Below are positions 32,755 to 41,495 of a stretch of DNA of 46,539 bases, piece by piece. The notes beneath the pieces are model-generated. The model was not told the origin of the DNA. It saw only the letters and a list, made by a program, of their open reading frames with translations, and searched no databases. The number at the start of each line of letters is the position of its first letter. Positions within the stretch are counted from its first letter, which is position 1. The stretch is from Rickettsia typhi (GTDB lineage: Bacteria; Pseudomonadota; Alphaproteobacteria; Rickettsiales; UBA1997). The translations under genes were made by a program, and so were the position numbers. The stretch lies in NCBI GenBank assembly GCA_945874115.1, contig CAMCFD010000002.1, forward strand, positions 1 to 46,539, written 5' to 3'.

Positions 32755-34668
32755 TTAATTTTTAGCGTTCATTTCTAATTTTGCTATATTGATAAATTCC
32801 TCAAATCCAAAACTTTTTTGTCCTTCTTCGCCTAATTTTCTAACCGAAACTGAATTATTCGCCGCTTCTTGTTTACCAATTGCTAAAATATATGGAACTT
32901 TTTGTAAAGAATGTTCGCGGATTTTATAATTGATTTTTTGCGCGTCGGAGTCGATCGAAACGCGGAATCCCTCTTTTTTCAATCGCTCAAAAAATTGCTT
33001 GGCGAAATCATCAGAATCGTTGGTGATCGTTGCAACAACGATTTGAACGGGAGCCAGCCAAAGCGGGAATTTTCCGGCATAGTTTTCAATTAAAATTCCG
33101 ATGAATCTTTCCATGCTTCCAAGAATTGCGCGATGAAGCATAACGGGGCGGTGCTTAGCGCCATCTTGCCCGATATAGCTTGCGTCAAGACGTTCAGGTA
33201 AGATAAAATCAACTTGCAATGTACCACATTGCCAGTGGCGGCCAATGGCGTCAACCAGCGTAAATTCTAGCTTCGGGCCATAAAATGCGCCTTCGCCTTC
33301 GTTGATTTCATAAATTAATCCGGCGGCTTTCACGGCGTCTTCTAAAGCTTTTTCAGCCTTGTCCCACGTGGCGTCATCGCCAGCGCGTTTTTCAGGGCGC
33401 GTCGAGAATTTTACGATAACATCTTCGAATCCGAAATCTTTATAAACTTCCTTCAGAAGTTCGCAGAAAGCCACGGTTTCCTCGTTAATTTGATGTTCTT
33501 CGCAGAAAATGTGAGCATCGTCTTGGGTGAAGCTTCTGACGCGCATAATGCCGTGCAGCGAGCCGCTTGGTTCGTTTCTGTGGCAACAGCCAAATTCGGC
33601 CATGCGCAAAGGCAATTGGCGGTAAGATTTTAAATCTTGGTTAAAAATTTGCACGTGAGCTGGGCAATTCATTGGCTTGATGGCCATTTTTCTGTCTTCG
33701 TCAGTTTCGCAAATAAACATATTTTCGCGGAATTTTTCCCAGTGACCCGATTTTTCCCACAAAATTTTATCGATCATTTGTGGCGTTTTAACTTCTTGAT
33801 AGCCGTGTTTTTCAAGCTTGCGACGAATATAATTTTCGATTTCGCGATAAATTATATAGCCTTTAGCGTGCCAAAATACTGAGCCGGCGGCTTCTTCTTG
33901 AGTATGAAATAAATCGAGTTCGCGCCCGAGTTTGCGGTGGTCGCGCTTTGCGGCCTCTTCAAGCATGTTAAGATATTTCTCGAGAGATTCTTTACTTTCC
34001 CAAGCTGTGCCATAAATTCGCTGCAACATTTCATTGTTTGAATCACCGCGCCAGTAGGCTCCGGCAAGTTTCATCAGCTTGAAATATTTTATGTGAGAAG
34101 TTGACGGAGCGTGTGGGCCACGGCATAAATCGATAAATTGACCTTGGCGATAGAGCGAAATATCTTCGTTTGCAGGAATTGATGCAATAATTTCAGCCTT
34201 ATATTTTTCGCCAATTGATGAAAAGAATTTAACCGCATCATCACGCTTCCAAACTTCGCGCACCAATGGTTCGTCGCGTTTTACAATTTCGTGCATTTTA
34301 GCTTCAATTTTTGCTAAATCGTCCGGAGAAAATGGGGTAGGGCGCGCGAAGTCATAATAGAAGCCGTTTTCGATAGAGGGCCCGATTGTTACTTGCGTTT
34401 CAGGATAAAGTTCTTTCACCGCTTCGGCCATAATGTGCGCGGCGTCGTGGCGGATAACTTCAAGTGCATCAATGCCTGATTTTGGTGTAATAATTTCAAT
34501 TTTCGCATCATTTTCAATCTTGCGAGAAAGGTCGCGCAATTCGCCATCAACCTTAATTGCCAAAGCCACTTTTGCCAAGCTGATAGAAATTGATTTGGCA
34601 AGCTCAAGCCCAGTAATTCCTAGCTCAAATTGCTTTGAATTGCCATCGGGAAATGTAATTTTTATCAT
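32755..34668 (-). CDS. thrS: Threonyl-tRNA synthetase
   Basis: A full-length 637-residue class II synthetase that charges tRNA-Thr in the cytoplasm. Domains in order: TGS (1-62), the editing/SAD domain with HDAAH (74-78) and Cys182, the class II core (about 245-530) with zinc ligands Cys335 (MNCPAH) and His386 (TQDDAH) and a third His in VMLHRAILGS, and the anticodon-binding domain from about 535 to the end. The editing His and Cys residues are present. A promoter is predicted 32-59 nt upstream. The gene heads a unit with pseG and fkbM. Confidence 0.97.
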   Translation of the reverse strand: MIKITFPDGNSKQFELGITGLELAKSISISLAKVALAIKVDGELRDLSRKIENDAKIEIITPKSGIDALEVIRHDAAHIMAEAVKELYPETQVTIGPSIENGFYYDFARPTPFSPDDLAKIEAKMHEIVKRDEPLVREVWKRDDAVKFFSSIGEKYKAEIIASIPANEDISLYRQGQFIDLCRGPHAPSTSHIKYFKLMKLAGAYWRGDSNNEMLQRIYGTAWESKESLEKYLNMLEEAAKRDHRKLGRELDLFHTQEEAAGSVFWHAKGYIIYREIENYIRRKLEKHGYQEVKTPQMIDKILWEKSGHWEKFRENMFICETDEDRKMAIKPMNCPAHVQIFNQDLKSYRQLPLRMAEFGCCHRNEPSGSLHGIMRVRSFTQDDAHIFCEEHQINEETVAFCELLKEVYKDFGFEDVIVKFSTRPEKRAGDDATWDKAEKALEDAVKAAGLIYEINEGEGAFYGPKLEFTLVDAIGRHWQCGTLQVDFILPERLDASYIGQDGAKHRPVMLHRAILGSMERFIGILIENYAGKFPLWLAPVQIVVATITNDSDDFAKQFFERLKKEGFRVSIDSDAQKINYKIREHSLQKVPYILAIGKQEAANNSVSVRKLGEEGQKSFGFEEFINIAKLEMNAKN

Positions 34669-34699
34669 TTTGCTTGCGTTTTTTGTATTTTATGGCATA

Positions 34700-34727
34700 A
34701 TTATAGCGTAAAAATTTTATTTTACAA
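34700..34727 (-). promoter_or_regulatory. thrS: Predicted sigma70-type promoter of thrS-pseG-fkbM
   Basis: On the minus strand TTGTAA (34722-34727) and a perfect TATAAT (34700-34705) are 16 nt apart, placing the start about 25 nt before the thrS ATG. No T-box or long attenuator-like leader fits in this short leader. Motif-based prediction. Confidence 0.6.
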
Positions 34728-34742
34728 TTTTTTTCACCAAAA

Positions 34743-35030
34743 ATGTTGAAACCAGCGGTTTATATGCTTGCAAGCGCCAAAAAGGGCGTGATTTATGTTG
34801 GAGTTAGTTCTGATTTAATAAAAAGAATTTTTCAACATAAAAATGACGAAATTGCTGGTTTTACTAAGAAATATGGCTGTAAGATTTTGGTTTATTGCGA
34901 GTTTTATGATTCAATTATTGATGCAATTTCGCGTGAAAAACAATTGAAAAATTGGAAGCGAAGTTGGAAAATTGCTCTGATTGAAAAGGAAAATAAGGCT
35001 TGGCGAGATTTGTATTTTGATTTGTTGTGA
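34743..35030 (+). CDS. GIY-YIG nuclease-like small protein
   Basis: A 95-residue single-domain protein of the YhbQ/UvrC-N-like GIY-YIG superfamily. It shows AVYMLAS (the GIY strand), VIYVGVSSDLIKRIFQHK (YIG strand plus the catalytic Arg helix), TKKYGCKILVYCEFYD and AISREKQLKNWKRSWKIALI with the conserved Glu/Lys region. Such small proteins are common in alphaproteobacteria and often present in several copies. The function is not established; DNA end processing is possible. It is divergent from thrS and followed by a repeat-rich gap of 220 nt. Confidence 0.85.
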   Translation: MLKPAVYMLASAKKGVIYVGVSSDLIKRIFQHKNDEIAGFTKKYGCKILVYCEFYDSIIDAISREKQLKNWKRSWKIALIEKENKAWRDLYFDLL

Positions 35031-35103
35031 GTTGTTGCGTGTTATGGATTTTCGGTTCAAAGGTCGTAATTAATGAGGACAGTCAACGCCATTTTTACCT
35101 GTT

Positions 35104-35211
35104 CCGTCATTGCGGGCTTGACCCGCAATCCACCGTGCGTGAGAGTGGATTGCGGATGAAGAATTTCTAAGCCGCTAAAGCGACTAAGAAATCCTAGCTC
35201 CGCAATGACGG
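35104..35211. repeat. Composite palindromic intergenic repeat element
   Basis: A 108-nt element bounded by a perfect 12-bp inverted repeat, CCGTCATTGCGG (35104-35115) and CCGCAATGACGG (35200-35211). Inside are further hairpins: TGCGGG/CCCGCA (35111-35127), AATCCAC/GTGGATT (35128-35151), and ATTTCT/AGAAAT flanking CGCT/AGCG (about 35163-35192). It is clearly more G/C-rich than its surroundings. The wording resembles palindromic repeats scattered in rickettsial and other alphaproteobacterial genomes. It lies between the GIY-YIG gene and tRNA-Ala; the rest of the 35031-35250 gap holds nothing else I recognise. Confidence 0.75.
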
Positions 35212-35250
35212 GGGAGGGTGTTGACAAAGCAAGAGTTAAAATTTCCAGTT

Positions 35251-35326
35251 GGGGCTATAGCGCAGTTGGTAGCGCGCTTGCATGGCATGCAAGAGGTCCG
35301 GGGTTCGACTCCCCGTAGCTCCACCA
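35251..35326 (+). tRNA. tRNA-Ala (anticodon GGC)
   Basis: A 76-nt cloverleaf: acceptor GGGGCTA (35251-35257) pairs with TAGCTCC (35316-35322) including one G:U, discriminator A35323 and an encoded CCA (35324-35326). The D arm contains AGTTGGTAGC. The anticodon stem CTTGC/GCAAG encloses the loop ATGGCAT with GGC at 35284-35286, and the T arm GGGGTTCGACTCCCC is intact. The G:C-rich acceptor is usual for tRNA-Ala, although the canonical G3:U70 pair is present here as G3 opposite T. Confidence 0.96.
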
Positions 35327-35415
35327 AATATTCTCACTCTCAAATTCCCTCAAACCTACGCCTTGAAACTTCTGCAATATTACAAAAAAATACAAAATCT
35401 TTCCAAACATTACAA

Positions 35416-35444
35416 TTTACTTTGACAAGGCCTTGATTTATAAT
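35416..35444 (+). promoter_or_regulatory. glmS: Candidate glmS promoter
   Basis: A perfect TATAAT (35439-35444) lies 41 nt before the glmS ATG. With standard 17-nt spacing the -35 box would be TTTACT (35416-35421). A consensus TTGACA is also present at 35422-35427 but only 11 nt from the -10 box. Which element is used cannot be decided from sequence. Confidence 0.45.
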
Positions 35445-35485
35445 GGTTGCGAAGGATTTAAATAATAAATCAAATTGAACATAAA

Positions 35486-37339
35486 ATGTGCGGAATTGTT
35501 GGTGTTATCGGCCAAAATAATATAATTGAAAAAATTGTTGAAGGTTTGCGCAAGCTTGAATATCGTGGATATGACTCGGCGGGCATCGCTTTGCTTGAAG
35601 ATGGCGCCTTTAAAACTGTGAAACAAGAAGGTAAAATTGCGAAACTTGACGCGGCGATAAAAAAATCTGACTTGAGAAAATCTGATAAAAATGGCAAAGA
35701 TAAATTGGCGATCGGACACACGCGCTGGGCTACTCACGGAAGGCCAAGCCAAGAAAATGCTCACCCTCACGCTTCATCAAAAATTTGCGTGGTTCATAAC
35801 GGAATTATCGAAAATTATCAAGAATTAAAGGCGAAACTTGCGCAAAATGGCGTGCAATTTCTAAGCGAAACCGATTCTGAAATTGTGCCGCATTTAATCG
35901 AATATAATCTTGAGAAAATTGGCGATACCAAAGCGGCGATTTTAAAAACTTTGAGTGAAATTGTTGGATCTTACGCTTTTGCGATTATGTTTCGTGATAA
36001 TCCCGACTTTATTTTAATTGCGAAAAAAGGCTCGCCATTATTGGTTGGATTTGGCGAAAACGAAAATTATATCGCCTCTGATTATTACGCTTTAAGCGAA
36101 CATACGAAAAAAGTTGTATATCTTGAAGATGACCAATTTGCGTTTGTTTATAAAGATAAAGTTGATTTTTTTGATGCGAAAGGTGAAAAAATAAAGCGCG
36201 AAATTAAGATTATGGAAAATCTTGAAAGCAAGGTTTCGAAAGGCGATTTCGCTCATTTTATGTTGAAGGAAATTTATGAACAGCCGCAAGTTTTGACTAA
36301 CACAATTCAAAATTATGTCGATTTGGTTAATGATAAAATTCACTTGCCGAATTTCGCGTTTGATTTGCGCGCGATTAATAAAATCACGATTGTTGCGTGC
36401 GGAACATCATATTATTCGGGAATGGTTGCGAAATATATTCTTGAAGAAATTGCGCAAATTGAAGTTGAGGTTGACATTGCGTCAGAATTTCGTTATCGCA
36501 AAACGCCATTTCGCGCTGATAATTTGATGTTGTTTATTTCGCAGTCAGGAGAAACGGCTGACACGATCGCGGCTTTGAAATATGCGAAACAAAACGGCCA
36601 GAAAATTTTGTCGATTGTCAATGTGGCGCAAAGCAGCATGGCTCAATTGTCGGACGCGGTTATAAAAACTATTGCGGGCGTTGAAATCGGTGTGGCGTCA
36701 ACAAAGGCCTACACTGCGCAAATTGCGGTTTTGTCGCTTTTTGCGATTGAACTTGGAAAAATTCGCGGAAAAATTGATGTTGAAAAACAAAATAAATATA
36801 TAAATCAATTGATTTTGTCGAGTCAAAAAATTAAAGATTTTTTCGATAAAAATTCGATAAAAAATATTCAAAAAATCGCGAAATATTTAGCGAAATTCAA
36901 GCATATTTTATATGTCGGTAGAGGCGTTTCTTATGTGACGGCACTTGAGTCGGCGTTGAAATTGCGCGAACTTTCTTATATTGATGCGCAAGCGATTGCG
37001 GCGGGAGAATTAAAGCACGGCACGATTGCGTTGATTGACGCGAAAATGCCGGTTATTGCGATTGCGCCAAGCAATGATTTATTCGAGAAGATCTCTTCAA
37101 ACATAGAAGAAATAAGGGCCAGACAAGGTAAAGTAATTTCTCTTTCTGATAAAAAAGGAAGTGAAAGTTTGACGAATCTTTCGCAGGCGATGATTGAAAT
37201 GCCGCAAATTTCAGGCTCAATTGAAGAGGCTTTGGTTGGCGTTGTGCCTTTGCAATTATTGGCTTATTATGTTGCGCTTTATAAAGGAAATGACGTTGAT
37301 CAGCCGCGAAATTTGGCGAAATCTGTGACGGTGGAATAA
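35486..37339 (+). CDS. glmS: Glutamine-fructose-6-phosphate aminotransferase (isomerizing)
   Basis: A 617-residue enzyme making glucosamine-6-phosphate from fructose-6-phosphate and glutamine, the entry to UDP-GlcNAc for peptidoglycan, lipid A and pseudaminic acid. It starts with the N-terminal nucleophile Cys2 (MCGIVGVIG) and has LEYRGYDSAGIA, GHTRWATHG, HNGIIENY and SETDSEI in the glutaminase domain. Two SIS domains follow with CGTSYYSGM, SQSGETADT, VASTKAYTAQ and YVGRGVSYVTALESALKLRELSYI, ending in the conserved NLAKSVTVE. It stands alone on the plus strand, convergent with lptD. Confidence 0.97.
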   Translation: MCGIVGVIGQNNIIEKIVEGLRKLEYRGYDSAGIALLEDGAFKTVKQEGKIAKLDAAIKKSDLRKSDKNGKDKLAIGHTRWATHGRPSQENAHPHASSKICVVHNGIIENYQELKAKLAQNGVQFLSETDSEIVPHLIEYNLEKIGDTKAAILKTLSEIVGSYAFAIMFRDNPDFILIAKKGSPLLVGFGENENYIASDYYALSEHTKKVVYLEDDQFAFVYKDKVDFFDAKGEKIKREIKIMENLESKVSKGDFAHFMLKEIYEQPQVLTNTIQNYVDLVNDKIHLPNFAFDLRAINKITIVACGTSYYSGMVAKYILEEIAQIEVEVDIASEFRYRKTPFRADNLMLFISQSGETADTIAALKYAKQNGQKILSIVNVAQSSMAQLSDAVIKTIAGVEIGVASTKAYTAQIAVLSLFAIELGKIRGKIDVEKQNKYINQLILSSQKIKDFFDKNSIKNIQKIAKYLAKFKHILYVGRGVSYVTALESALKLRELSYIDAQAIAAGELKHGTIALIDAKMPVIAIAPSNDLFEKISSNIEEIRARQGKVISLSDKKGSESLTNLSQAMIEMPQISGSIEEALVGVVPLQLLAYYVALYKGNDVDQPRNLAKSVTVE

Positions 37340-37381
37340 TGCTTTTCATGCTTCATAATTGCGGTCTAAACTATGGTATAA

Positions 37382-39550
37382 TTATAAATTTTTTACCGCA
37401 ATGTTAATGCTGTGAGATCTCTGAGTTTTGGTTAAATTACTTGTATTATTTTCGGTCGTCATAAACTTGATGACGACGCAGCATCCCTCATATTCAAGTG
37501 TTGCGCTTCTCATAAGATTTTTGTTGGTGACTAAGTTTTTTGTGACTGAGCCAAGAACTCTAAATCGCGGTGTAAATTTGAAGCCAATATTAAAAGTATC
37601 CTGCGCAATTTCTTCCGGATTTATCACGCCTTTTCTTATTAATAAATAATTGTTGCCAATGGTTAACCTTTTTAGCGTAAGATTAGTGATGAGTGAATTG
37701 ACCTCGTTTTTATAATTAGATTCGTTAAGTTGAAATAAATATGTCGCATTGAAATATTGCGGCAATATATAAGAAACTTGACCGACAATGTTAGATTTAT
37801 TGTTGTTGTTAAATCCGCGAATAGAAACATCTTGAACTCTTTCGCTGATGCGATAGCTTTGCCCAAGAGTAAGTTCGAATTGTCCAAGTCGGTTAAACAT
37901 TGCAGACTTTGCGCCATAACTAATTCTTTCACCTGCCTCATTCCTGTCATATCCCGCAATTCGGTCGTTGACGAACAAGTTGTTAACCGTAAGTTCAGAG
38001 TTGTTGCTGTCTTCGTTTGGCAGAGATAGATAATTTTTCTTGAATGATGATGAGACAAAATTAACCGTTGGCTCAAGCATCAAGGTATTCGATTTTGTTT
38101 TTTGAATTAACGGAAGGCGCCACATGGCTGAAAATTCTGGTTTATAATTTGATTGAGATTGTTTGTAGTCCGCGTGAGTTTCGCCAAATTTATAATTATT
38201 ATCGAGAGAATAATAATCAATTGCAACTTTGCTGGTTAGGTCGATTAAGTTTCCATAAAAATTGAGCGGTATTTTCACACTCGGGTCAACAGTCAAGCGG
38301 CGATATTGCAAACCACTTTCGCGAGTTATTGTCGTAAAATTGGTTGATAAAGCATATTTTTCTTTAAAGAATAGTGATTTGCCGCTTTCCTTGTAATAGG
38401 TGATGGAGGGGAGAGCCCATTGCGCCTGTTTGGCTAGTGTTGATTCTAATTCTTGAAAGCGAATCGTTTTGACGCCCAAATATTCTCTGCCCTTGGTGTA
38501 GTCATAATTTATTTTTGACGTAGTGAAAGCATTGAAATCAAAGTTATAATCGCGAAGATAATCTCTGTCACCAATCGTGTGAATATTGTGTTTTACGCTT
38601 GAATTTTCAGTGAAAACCAAAGCGCCGCTGCTTCTAAAATCATAGCGATATTCTTTGTCTGTTCTTTTTACGACGGTCGTGTTGGTTTGTGTTCTTATTT
38701 CGTTGTTAGAAACCTCTAAGCTTGCCTTATATTCGCCATATTTTAAAATATGATAAACCTCATTTTTAATGGTGATTTGGTCGCTGTTTTTATATAATCT
38801 TGGCGTGACGGTTAAATCGATATTCGGTGCTACATCGACGAAATAAGGGATGTTGGCGCCAATGCCGAAGTTCGAGTTGTTAAGATAAGTCGGCGCTAGA
38901 AATCCACTTTTTCTTTCGCTGTTTTTCATAGGAACGCTTAAATATGGCGTATAAAAAACTGGAAAATTGTAAATTCTGACGATCCCATTTGTGGTTCTCA
39001 TCACTTGTTTTTCTTGATCGATTGTTGTTTTGCTTGACTTGATCGATAATAAATCGAATAATTTTCCAGCATTTTCGTTATTTTGCACAATTTTATCGTT
39101 TGGACAAATTGAAAAAATTGGCTTTGTCAGAACGGTTATAAGACTGCTTTTCTTCTCAACTTTTCTCGATTTAAGATATGATCCGTCATTGAAAATTATG
39201 ACGCTATCGGGGAAAGATCCTTGCGTGAAATCGTCTTTTATTTCGGCATAATTCGTTAATATTTTACCTATTTCAATGTCGGTGATTCTTACGTTTTCAT
39301 AGGCCTTAATCCAGCCAGTGTTTTTATCGTAAGACATTCTTTCTGAAGTTGCTTTAGAAGGGCCGTTAACAACTTCTACATGGCCAATTGCGGTTATGAT
39401 ATTTTGGTCGCGATCTCCTTCAAGCGTGTCAGCTTTCAGAATGGTTTTTTCGTCTTCTCTGTTATATTTCGCTGTCGGACTAAAGATTGCATAACAATTT
39501 GAACTTGCCAGAATAAAAACAAATAAAAATTTTATGAAATAGCGCATCAT
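37382..39550 (-). CDS. lptD: LPS-assembly protein LptD
   Basis: A 722-residue outer-membrane protein with a Sec signal peptide (likely cut after Ala21). A periplasmic OstA/LptA-type beta-jellyroll follows (about 30-150: LKADTLEGDRDQN, ATSERMSYDKNTGWIKAYENVRI), then a C-terminal beta-barrel marked by PYLSVPMKNSERKSGFLAP and many amphipathic strands. It inserts LPS into the outer leaflet with LptE, so the cell makes LPS or LOS. Length is near that of other alphaproteobacterial LptD. It is the last gene of yajC-secD-lptD, 1 nt after secD, where secF would often be expected. Confidence 0.92.
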   Translation of the reverse strand: MMRYFIKFLFVFILASSNCYAIFSPTAKYNREDEKTILKADTLEGDRDQNIITAIGHVEVVNGPSKATSERMSYDKNTGWIKAYENVRITDIEIGKILTNYAEIKDDFTQGSFPDSVIIFNDGSYLKSRKVEKKSSLITVLTKPIFSICPNDKIVQNNENAGKLFDLLSIKSSKTTIDQEKQVMRTTNGIVRIYNFPVFYTPYLSVPMKNSERKSGFLAPTYLNNSNFGIGANIPYFVDVAPNIDLTVTPRLYKNSDQITIKNEVYHILKYGEYKASLEVSNNEIRTQTNTTVVKRTDKEYRYDFRSSGALVFTENSSVKHNIHTIGDRDYLRDYNFDFNAFTTSKINYDYTKGREYLGVKTIRFQELESTLAKQAQWALPSITYYKESGKSLFFKEKYALSTNFTTITRESGLQYRRLTVDPSVKIPLNFYGNLIDLTSKVAIDYYSLDNNYKFGETHADYKQSQSNYKPEFSAMWRLPLIQKTKSNTLMLEPTVNFVSSSFKKNYLSLPNEDSNNSELTVNNLFVNDRIAGYDRNEAGERISYGAKSAMFNRLGQFELTLGQSYRISERVQDVSIRGFNNNNKSNIVGQVSYILPQYFNATYLFQLNESNYKNEVNSLITNLTLKRLTIGNNYLLIRKGVINPEEIAQDTFNIGFKFTPRFRVLGSVTKNLVTNKNLMRSATLEYEGCCVVIKFMTTENNTSNLTKTQRSHSINIAVKNL

Positions 39551-39551
39551 T

Positions 39552-41099
39552 TTATGCTATGCTAATTTTTTTCAGTTTTGTTTTTTTGGCCCACAAAACA
39601 ATAATCATTCTCGTAAGAATTATTGCGCAAAACATTGATGATAAAATTCCAATCGACAATGTGACGGCGAATCCTTTGACTGATCCGGTGCCAAATATAT
39701 ACAAAAATAATGCGATTATTAATGTTGTAATGTTTGAGTCAAGAATTGTGCGAAATGCTTGAGAGAAGCCATTTTCAAGTGATAAAAACACAGAATTTTT
39801 GCTTCGGAATTCTTCTTTAATTCTTTCGAAAATTAACACGTTAGCATCAACCGACATGCCCATTGTAAGTGCGATTCCGGCGATTCCGGGTAATGTTAGT
39901 GTTGCGCCAATAAGCGCCAAAATTGCTAAAATCATTGCGATGTTTACAAACATTGCAACAGACGCGATTAGGCCAAAAAACCCATAAAACATGACCATTA
40001 ATATTGTAATCAAAAATAAGCTGATTATCGAGGCGAAAGCCCCGCTTTTTATTGAGTCAAAACCAAGAGACGGCCCGATTGACCTTTCTTCAATAATTTC
40101 AAGAGGGGCGGGAAGGGCGCCAGCTCTAAGCAACAAAGCCAAATCTGCCGCTTCTTTCGTGGTGAAATTTCCGGTGATTACTCCGCTTCCTTGGCTAATT
40201 GTCGTGTTAATTTTTGGCGCTGTGATTACTTTATTATCGAGGACGATGGCAAAAATTCTGCCGATATTTTCTGAGGTAATTTTGGCGAATTTTTTCGTTC
40301 CTGCTTGGTTAAGGCGGAAAGAAACAGCGGGAGCGCCTTCAAAATAGGTCGGGCTCGCGTCAACCAATAAATCTCCACTTAAAGCAACTTCTTTTTCGAT
40401 GAAAAATATTCTGTCTTCTTCGCCAGAAACAGCCATAAGTCTTGGGTCGACTAATTGTGTTGTTGAGCCTTCTTTAAAAGTTTCGCCTGACACAAAATGA
40501 AAAGTCATCTTTGCTGTTTTGCCAAGTAAAAGTTTTATGTCGCTCGAGTTTTCGACGCCCGGAACCTGAAGCAAAATTCTTTTTTGGCCTTGAGCCTGAA
40601 TGCTTGGTTCTTTGGTTCCAGATTCGTCAACTCTTCGTCTGATAATTTCTATTGATTGTGAAACGAGGTTTTTTCTGAGATTTTCAAGTTCTGACTTAGA
40701 AAAATAAACAGTAAGGCTGTTGCTGTTCTCGTCGATTTCTAAATTTTTGTTAATTTCGAAAATTGCTTTTTTCGCACCTTTTTTTTCTGTTTCACTATAA
40801 AATTCGATAACTATTTGGTTGCCAATCTGTTCTGCCGTGGCTCGAACTGATTCTTCCCTAAATTGATTTTTAATGTCGTCTTTAAGATTTTTTAATTTTT
40901 CTTGAATGTAATATTCGAAATTTGCTTCTAATAATAATTGCGATCCGCCGCGCAAATCAAGACCAAGATTGATTTTTTTGCCAGGTAGATATTTTGACAA
41001 AGAATCTTGGTTTTGAAAAAAAGAAGGTGCTGCAAAAAGAAAAGATGCGAAGCAGGCCAATAAGATTAGAGAAATTTTTATTTTCGAAAAATTTAACAT
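39552..41099 (-). CDS. secD: Protein translocase subunit SecD
   Basis: A 515-residue inner-membrane protein that uses the proton gradient to complete Sec-dependent export together with SecF. It has an N-terminal helix (about 8-25), GLDLRGGSQLLLEA, a large periplasmic P1 region including RRRVDESGTKEPSIQAQG and QVPGVE, a GTITGNF-like VITGNFTTKEA segment, and five C-terminal helices with GFDSIKSGAF, TLPGIAGIALTMGMSVDANVLIFERIKEE and the GSVKGFAVTL region. Its ATG shares one base with the yajC stop. No secF is found next to it or elsewhere in the window. Confidence 0.95.
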   Translation of the reverse strand: MLNFSKIKISLILLACFASFLFAAPSFFQNQDSLSKYLPGKKINLGLDLRGGSQLLLEANFEYYIQEKLKNLKDDIKNQFREESVRATAEQIGNQIVIEFYSETEKKGAKKAIFEINKNLEIDENSNSLTVYFSKSELENLRKNLVSQSIEIIRRRVDESGTKEPSIQAQGQKRILLQVPGVENSSDIKLLLGKTAKMTFHFVSGETFKEGSTTQLVDPRLMAVSGEEDRIFFIEKEVALSGDLLVDASPTYFEGAPAVSFRLNQAGTKKFAKITSENIGRIFAIVLDNKVITAPKINTTISQGSGVITGNFTTKEAADLALLLRAGALPAPLEIIEERSIGPSLGFDSIKSGAFASIISLFLITILMVMFYGFFGLIASVAMFVNIAMILAILALIGATLTLPGIAGIALTMGMSVDANVLIFERIKEEFRSKNSVFLSLENGFSQAFRTILDSNITTLIIALFLYIFGTGSVKGFAVTLSIGILSSMFCAIILTRMIIVLWAKKTKLKKISIA

Positions 41100-41458
41100 T
41101 ATTTTTTTGATTTTTTGTTGGGTTTTTCTTCTTTTTTATCAGCCAATTCTGCGACAAAGTTGCGTAGCATTTTTACAACAACTCCGCTAGAAATTTCGAC
41201 TTCAACGATATTATCTTTTTTGTCGATTTCTCTGATAACGCCGATAATTCCGCTGTTGGTGATAACTTTGTCGCCAATTTTTAGTGCATTAACCAAAGTT
41301 TGGTGTTCTTTAATTTTCTTGCTTTGTGGTCTAATAATTAAAAAATATATAATTGCCAAAACTAAAATTAGTGGTGCAAAGCTAGCGATAGAAAATTCTG
41401 GTTGAATTTGTGTAGCGTCAATTTCTTGTGCTCTTACTTCTGAGATTAAAATTGTCAT
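41099..41458 (-). CDS. yajC: Preprotein translocase accessory subunit YajC
   Basis: A 119-residue single-pass membrane protein. Hydrophobic helix SIASFAPLILVLAIIYFLIIRP (shown by FAPLILVLAIIYFLI at about 27-41) is followed by RPQSKKIKEHQ, a YajC hallmark, then LKIGDKVITNSGIIGVI and EVEISSGVVVKMLRN, and a Lys-rich tail. It binds the SecDF complex. It is the first gene of the minus-strand yajC-secD-lptD operon, its stop overlapping secD by 1 nt. Confidence 0.94.
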   Translation of the reverse strand: MTILISEVRAQEIDATQIQPEFSIASFAPLILVLAIIYFLIIRPQSKKIKEHQTLVNALKIGDKVITNSGIIGVIREIDKKDNIVEVEISSGVVVKMLRNFVAELADKKEEKPNKKSKK

Positions 41459-41495
41459 TTTGCGATATAATATAAGTTGATAAAATTTGCGAAGC

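Noticed and set aside
34433..34711. Long antisense frames opposite thrS, lptD, secD and the first gene
   Set aside because: They are mirror frames of strongly supported genes and show no domain, start signal or independent coding pattern.
35218..35436. A 72-codon open frame crossing the tRNA-Ala gene
   Set aside because: It runs through the tRNA and the adjacent repeat and has no protein-like features.
35327..35485. glmS ribozyme or other riboswitch in the glmS leader
   Set aside because: The predicted leader is only about 35-40 nt, far too short for the glmS ribozyme, which is also mainly a Firmicutes element.
37358..37402. 8-bp inverted repeat ATTGCGGT/ACCGCAAT between glmS and lptD as a terminator
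   Set aside because: The loop is 29 nt, there is no adjacent U run, and the right arm lies inside the lptD coding end.
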